Assembly (NCBI GenBank): GCA_031119555.1
Contig: JAVHXQ010000039.1
Span: 1-35,037 of the forward strand
DNA: 35,037 nucleotides
From: Candidatus Dactylopiibacterium sp.
Lineage (GTDB): Bacteria; Pseudomonadota; Gammaproteobacteria; Burkholderiales; Rhodocyclaceae
Direction: 5' to 3'
Made by a program: the position numbers and the translations under genes. Shown piece by piece: positions 31,282 through 35,037 of this stretch (the stretch's first letter is position 1; each line of letters starts with the position of its first letter). A model generated the notes under the pieces. That model did no database searches. It saw only the letters and a list, made by a program, of their open reading frames with translations, and was not told the origin of the DNA.

Positions 31282-32499
31282 TCACTCGTGCCGCAGCGCT
31301 TCGATGGGGTCGAGGCGGGCGGCGCGGCGCGCGGGCACGAAGCCGAAGAGCACGCCGATGCCGGCCGACACGAGGAAGGCCAGCAGCATGATCTGGAGAT
31401 CGAGCACGAAGGGCAGGTGCAGCAGGTTCGTGAGCGCGAAGGAGGCCACCAGCGCGAGCGCGATGCCCAGCAGCCCGCCGAAGGACGACAGCGCGACGGC
31501 CTCGACCAGGAACTGCATGAGCACCTCGCGCTCTAGCGCGCCGATGGCGAGCCGCGTGCCGATTTCGCGTGTGCGTTCGGTCACCGACACCAGCATGATG
31601 TTCATGATGCCGATGCCGCCCACGAGCAGGCTCACGGCGGCCACCGCGCCCAGCAGCGTGGTCAGCACGCGCGTGGTGGACGACAGCGCGTCGGAGATCT
31701 GGCGCGTGTCGAAGACCGAGAAGTTGTCGGCTTCGTTGGGGGCGATGCCGCGCCGTTCGCGCATCAGGTCGGCCACCTCGCGCACCACGCGCTCGGTGCT
31801 CTGGCCTTCGCGCACCGCGAGCAGCAGGGTGCCCACGTCCTGCCGGCTGCGCCGGCCCGCCACGCGGCGCTGGTAGGACTTGAGCGGCATCAGCAGCATG
31901 TCGTCCTGATCCTGCCCCAGCGCGGACTGCCCCTTGGGCGCCAGCACGCCGATGACCTCGCAGGCCACGCCACGGAAGCGCACCTTCTCGCCGAGCGGGC
32001 TGCCGCGCGCGAACAGCGCCGCGCGCACCGATTCGCCCAGCACGCAGACCGCGCGCCCGGCGCGCTGCTCGCCCTCGTGGAAGAAGCGTCCCTCGGCGAG
32101 CTTCCAGCTCCCCACGTCGAGGTAGTTGGGCAGCGTGCCGATCACCGGCGTGAAGGTGCTCTCGGTCATGTACGACACCGTGGAGCCGCGCTGCGCGCTG
32201 GCCGCCACCTCGCGCACCGCGAGCACGTTGTCGAGGATCGCGTCGGCATCCTCTTCCTTGAAGGCCGGCGCCCAGCCCGCCGGCTGGCCCGGCGACATGC
32301 GCTGGCCGGGCCGCACGATCACGATGTTGGACCCCAGGCTCGCGACCTGGGCCGTGATCAGCGCGGTGGCGCCGTTGCCCAGCGTGACCATGGTGATGAC
32401 GGCGGCCACGCCGATCACGATGCCCAGCACCGTGAGCGAGGCGCGCAGCAGGTTGCGGCGGATCTCGCGCAGGGCCAGGAGGAGGGCGTTCCAGAACAT
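31282..32499 (-). CDS. MacB-type ABC transporter permease
   Basis: The 405-residue permease has an N-terminal span (LLRASLTVLGIVIGVAAVITMV), a large periplasmic MacB core domain (about 45-260), and an FtsX-type C-terminal part with three spans (about 280-395: VLTTLLGAVAAVSLLVGGIGIMN, the ALSSFGGLLGIALALVASFAL span, and MLLAFLVSAGIGVLFGFVPA). The cytoplasmic coupling helix TRLAIGA precedes the second of these. MacB family members couple ATP use to extrusion of macrolides, peptides or siderophores across the outer membrane. Unlike E. coli MacB, the ATPase is a separate protein. Its start overlaps the ATPase stop by 1 nt (TAATG). Confidence 0.93.
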   Translation of the reverse strand: MFWNALLLALREIRRNLLRASLTVLGIVIGVAAVITMVTLGNGATALITAQVASLGSNIVIVRPGQRMSPGQPAGWAPAFKEEDADAILDNVLAVREVAASAQRGSTVSYMTESTFTPVIGTLPNYLDVGSWKLAEGRFFHEGEQRAGRAVCVLGESVRAALFARGSPLGEKVRFRGVACEVIGVLAPKGQSALGQDQDDMLLMPLKSYQRRVAGRRSRQDVGTLLLAVREGQSTERVVREVADLMRERRGIAPNEADNFSVFDTRQISDALSSTTRVLTTLLGAVAAVSLLVGGIGIMNIMLVSVTERTREIGTRLAIGALEREVLMQFLVEAVALSSFGGLLGIALALVASFALTNLLHLPFVLDLQIMLLAFLVSAGIGVLFGFVPARRAARLDPIEALRHE

Positions 32500-33200
32500 T
32501 ACGGGGCCGCCTCGCGCGCCGAGTCGTGGCTCACCAGGCCGTCCGCGAAGCGCAGCGTGCGGCTCGCCCAGGCCGCCATGTCGGGTTCGTGGGTCACCAT
32601 GAGCACCGTGATGCCGTGGGCGCGGTTGAGGTCGGTGAGCAGCTGCATGATCTCCACGCTGCGCTCCGAATCGAGGTTGCCCGTGGGCTCGTCGGCGAGC
32701 AGCAGGGTGGGCTGCGTGACGATCGCGCGCGCAATCGCCACGCGCTGCTGCTGGCCGCCCGACAACTCGGCCGGCGTGTGATGCTCCCATCCCGTGAGGC
32801 CGACCAGCGCGAGCGCGGCGCGCGCCTGGGCGTGGCGTTCGGCCAGCGGCAGGCCACGGTAGAGCAGCGGCAGTTCGACGTTTTCGAGCGCGGTGGTGCG
32901 CGCGAGCAGGTTGAACCCCTGGAAGACGAACCCCAGGCAATGCCGGCGCAGCAGCGCACGCTGGGTGCGGTCGAGCCGCTCGACCTGTTCGCCCTCGAAG
33001 ACGTACTCGCCCGAGCTCGGCACGTCCAGGCAGCCGAGGATGTTCATGACCGTGGATTTGCCCGAGCCCGACGGCCCCATGACCGCCACGAACTCGCCGG
33101 CCGCGATGTCGAAGCTCACGCCGCGCAGCGCCTGGAAGGCGGCCTGCCCGCTGCCGTAGGTCTTGGTGACCCCGCGCAGGCTGATCAGCGGCGTGCTCAC
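32499..33200 (-). CDS. ABC transporter ATPase, MacB/LolD type
   Basis: The 233-residue ATPase has Walker A GPSGSGKST (42-50), a Q-loop in FVFQGFNLL, the signature LSGGQQQRVAIARA (146-159), Walker B LLLADE (166-171), D-loop NLDS and H-loop His at 204 (VTHEPD). It belongs to the MacB/LolD subfamily, which pairs with FtsX-type permeases. It is followed directly by the permease and preceded 7 bp away by the periplasmic adaptor gene, so the operon supplies the full tripartite pump. Confidence 0.95.
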   Translation of the reverse strand: MSTPLISLRGVTKTYGSGQAAFQALRGVSFDIAAGEFVAVMGPSGSGKSTVMNILGCLDVPSSGEYVFEGEQVERLDRTQRALLRRHCLGFVFQGFNLLARTTALENVELPLLYRGLPLAERHAQARAALALVGLTGWEHHTPAELSGGQQQRVAIARAIVTQPTLLLADEPTGNLDSERSVEIMQLLTDLNRAHGITVLMVTHEPDMAAWASRTLRFADGLVSHDSAREAAP

Positions 33201-33207
33201 GCCGACC

Positions 33208-34470
33208 TCACTTCGCGCGCTCGCTCATGTCCACCACCACCTCGTCGCCGGCCTTGAGCGACTTGCTGCGGATCTCGGTGTTGCGCCCGTCGGTGAGCAC
33301 GGTGCGGACTTCCACGGCCTGCAGCGCGCCATCGGCGCCCCGCACCCATACCTGCGGATGCGGCCGCCGCCCGGTCTGCGGCTTGGGCCGGCTCTGCTCG
33401 CGCGGGATCAGCATGTCGCGCAGGCCGCCCGCCGGCGGCGGCGCCTCGGGCGGCTTGAAGCGCAGCGCGGCATTGGGCACCAGCAGCACGTCGCGGTGCT
33501 CGGCCACCTTGATGTCGGCCGTGGCCGTCATGCCGGGGCGCAGGTGGAGGTCGGCGTTCTTCACGAGCAGCACGGTCTGGTAGCTCACGACGTTATCTAC
33601 GTTGGTCGAGCCGTAGCGCACCTGGCTGATCCGCGCGGGGAAGTTCTTGTCGGGGTAGGCATCCACCGTGAAGCTCGCGCCCATGCCTTCGGCGACCTGC
33701 CCCACGTCGGCTTCCGAGACCGCGACGATGAGTTCCATCTCGGCGAGGTCCCCGGCCACCGAGAAGAGCACCGGCGCCTGCAGCGAGGCCGCCACCGTCT
33801 GCCCCACCTGCACGGTGCGCTTGAGCACGATGCCGTCGGTGGGCGAGCGGATCGTGGCCTTGGAAAGATCGGTCTCGCCCTGCTTCACGGCGCCCTGCGA
33901 ATCGGCCACGGCGGCTTCCGCGCTGGAAAGGTCGGCCTCGGCGCGGGCGAGGCGCGCGCGCGCGGTGTCCAGTTCCGTCGCGGAAGGCACCTTGCCGCCC
34001 GACAGGCGCGCGACTTCCTCGAAGCGGGCGAGCGACTGACGCGCCTCGATCAGGCTGGCGCGCGCCTGCAGCACGCGCGCCTGGTTGGCCGCCAGCGAGG
34101 CGCGCGAACGCTCCAGCGCGGTGGCGAGCTTGGTCGTGTCGAGCCGCGCGAGCAGTTGCCCCTTCTTGACCTTGTCGTTGAAATCGGCCGCCACCTCGGC
34201 GACCGTGCCGGAGATCTCGGAGCCGATGTCGACGGTGTTGATCGGTTGCAGCGTGCCGGTCGCGGTCACCAGCACCGTGATGTCGCCCCGGCTCACGGGG
34301 GCGGTCACGAACTGCGGACCCGGGTCGCGGCTGGCGCGATACCACACGTAGGCGCCGGCGCCGAGCACGCCGAGCGCGAGCACGGCGAGGGCGGCGGTGA
34401 GTGCCCGGCGGCGCGGGCCGGGGCGGTGCTGGGCGAGCAGTTCGCGCAGGCGGGGCGTGGAGGAGGTCAT
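33208..34470 (-). CDS. MacA-like periplasmic adaptor
   Basis: The 420-residue adaptor of the efflux system has an N-terminal anchor (ALTAALAVLALGVLGAGAYVW, about 23-44) and a split biotinyl-lipoyl domain (TLQPINTVDIGSEISGTV; TIRSPTDGIVLKRTVQVGQTV). Between these is a coiled-coil hairpin (about 105-195) rich in Ala, Arg and Glu. Beta-barrel and membrane-proximal domains follow, with an insertion of Pro/Arg-rich sequence near 340-365 (EAPPPAGG...KPQTGRRP). It joins the permease to the outer-membrane channel. It overlaps the upstream channel gene by 4 nt (ATGA). Confidence 0.93.
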   Translation of the reverse strand: MTSSTPRLRELLAQHRPGPRRRALTAALAVLALGVLGAGAYVWYRASRDPGPQFVTAPVSRGDITVLVTATGTLQPINTVDIGSEISGTVAEVAADFNDKVKKGQLLARLDTTKLATALERSRASLAANQARVLQARASLIEARQSLARFEEVARLSGGKVPSATELDTARARLARAEADLSSAEAAVADSQGAVKQGETDLSKATIRSPTDGIVLKRTVQVGQTVAASLQAPVLFSVAGDLAEMELIVAVSEADVGQVAEGMGASFTVDAYPDKNFPARISQVRYGSTNVDNVVSYQTVLLVKNADLHLRPGMTATADIKVAEHRDVLLVPNAALRFKPPEAPPPAGGLRDMLIPREQSRPKPQTGRRPHPQVWVRGADGALQAVEVRTVLTDGRNTEIRSKSLKAGDEVVVDMSERAK

Positions 34471-35037
34471 GGGGCGTCGGGTTCCCGGGCGGCCACGGGC
34501 GGCGTGCCGCCGCCGAGGGCCTTGTAGAGCTGGACCGTCGCGGCCAGGCGCTCGCCGCTCGCGCTGGCGCGCGTGTCGTCGGTCGAAAGCGCGGCGCGCA
34601 AGGTGTCCTGCAGCGTGGTGTAGTCGATGAGGCCGGCGGCATAGCGCTGGCGCGCGAGCGTGGCCGCCTCGCCGGCGCTCGCGGCGGCGGCGGTGAGGGT
34701 CTGGAGGCGTTCGCCGTTGCGCGCCAGCGCGCTCAGCGCGGTCTCCACGTCGGCCAGCGCCTGCGCGACGCTGCGCTCGTAAGCGATCAGCGCCTGCTCC
34801 TGCTGGGCGTCGCGGATCTCCAGCGCGCGGCGCAGGCGACCGCCGTCGAAGACCGGCGCGGTCAGCCCGGCGAGCAGGCTGCTGGTGGCGGCGGCCGGGC
34901 GCAGCAGGGTGTCGATGGCGTCGGCGCTGAAGCCCACGTTGCCGGACAGGCGTAGCGCCGGGTAGAGCGCGGCGGTGGCCACGCCCACGTTGGCGCTGGC
35001 GGCGGCGAGGCGGCGCTCGGCGGCACGCACGTCGGGG
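34467..35037 (-). CDS. Outer membrane efflux channel, NodT/TolC family (partial)
   Basis: About 190 residues of the C-terminal part are present; the start is beyond the right edge of the window. Features of RND/MacAB-type outer-membrane factors are seen: AAERRLAAASANVGVATAALYP, FDGGRLRRALEIRDAQQEQAL, YERSVAQALADVETALSAL and the repeat-like RQRYAAGLIDYTTLQDTLR. The last residues are low-complexity. This channel would complete the tripartite pump with the adaptor and the MacB-type transporter encoded next to it. Confidence 0.93.
   Translation of the reverse strand, partial: PDVRAAERRLAAASANVGVATAALYPALRLSGNVGFSADAIDTLLRPAAATSSLLAGLTAPVFDGGRLRRALEIRDAQQEQALIAYERSVAQALADVETALSALARNGERLQTLTAAAASAGEAATLARQRYAAGLIDYTTLQDTLRAALSTDDTRASASGERLAATVQLYKALGGGTPPVAAREPDAP

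Noticed and set aside
32077-34527. Long rightward open frames across the efflux operon
   Set aside because: They are shadows in very GC-rich DNA, rich in His, Arg and Gly, opposite four clear transporter genes.

Overview
The window is most of a lambda-like, cos-type siphophage prophage (about 1-29,000) followed by bacterial chromosome (about 30,000-35,037). The GC-rich codon use, the DUF4124 and DUF4105 proteins and the MacA/MacB/NodT-type efflux operon suggest a betaproteobacterium (Rhodocyclales or Burkholderiales); this host call is an inference. No integrase, tRNA or left attachment site is in the window, so the left end of the prophage lies upstream of base 1. The right junction probably falls between about 28,750 and 30,200, but I could not fix it.

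Layout. 1-1,900: lysogeny control. A CI-type S24 repressor (leftward) and a YdaS/Cro-like regulator (rightward) share a compact switch with two 17-bp operators and overlapping divergent promoters. A small leftward gene and a CII-like gene follow. 1,900-5,300: replication. An 874-residue primase-helicase is followed by a cluster of eleven TTGCAGGGGT-type iterons in two opposed groups, a candidate origin or packaging site. 5,301-8,263: small and large terminase and a Mor-like transcription activator. 9,365-13,207: head and connector genes (ClpP-like protease, decoration protein, major capsid, head-tail adaptor, Z-like and U-like proteins). 13,204-24,764: tail genes (tube, tape measure, a 1,178-residue beta-repeat protein, a LamG-like protein, and a hub-like protein with 28-residue tandem repeats). 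25,284-28,749: gpW-like joiner, lambda-type portal, holin, GH19 endolysin, and nested Rz/Rz1 spanins.

The most notable signal is a perfect 20-bp sequence, CTGACAAACGTGTACAGGAC, found three times (9,365, 13,204, 25,284). Each copy lies exactly 18 bp upstream of a TAGNNT -10 box and heads one structural cassette. This looks like a late regulon driven by the Mor-like protein. The portal/gpW pair, which in lambda sits between terminase and protease, is here moved behind the tail genes as its own promoter-led cassette. Two leftward cargo genes (a low-GC two-helix membrane protein and a secreted DUF4124 protein) sit just upstream of, and diverge from, two of these promoters.

The region after the spanins (28,750-30,215) is gene-poor. 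It holds 21-bp phased repeats (possible integrase arm sites), a 45-residue leftward gene with a strong terminator, and little else that I can support. Host genes follow: a DUF4105 membrane protein, then a leftward operon of outer-membrane factor, periplasmic adaptor, ABC ATPase and MacB-type permease. The first gene of that operon is cut by the window end.
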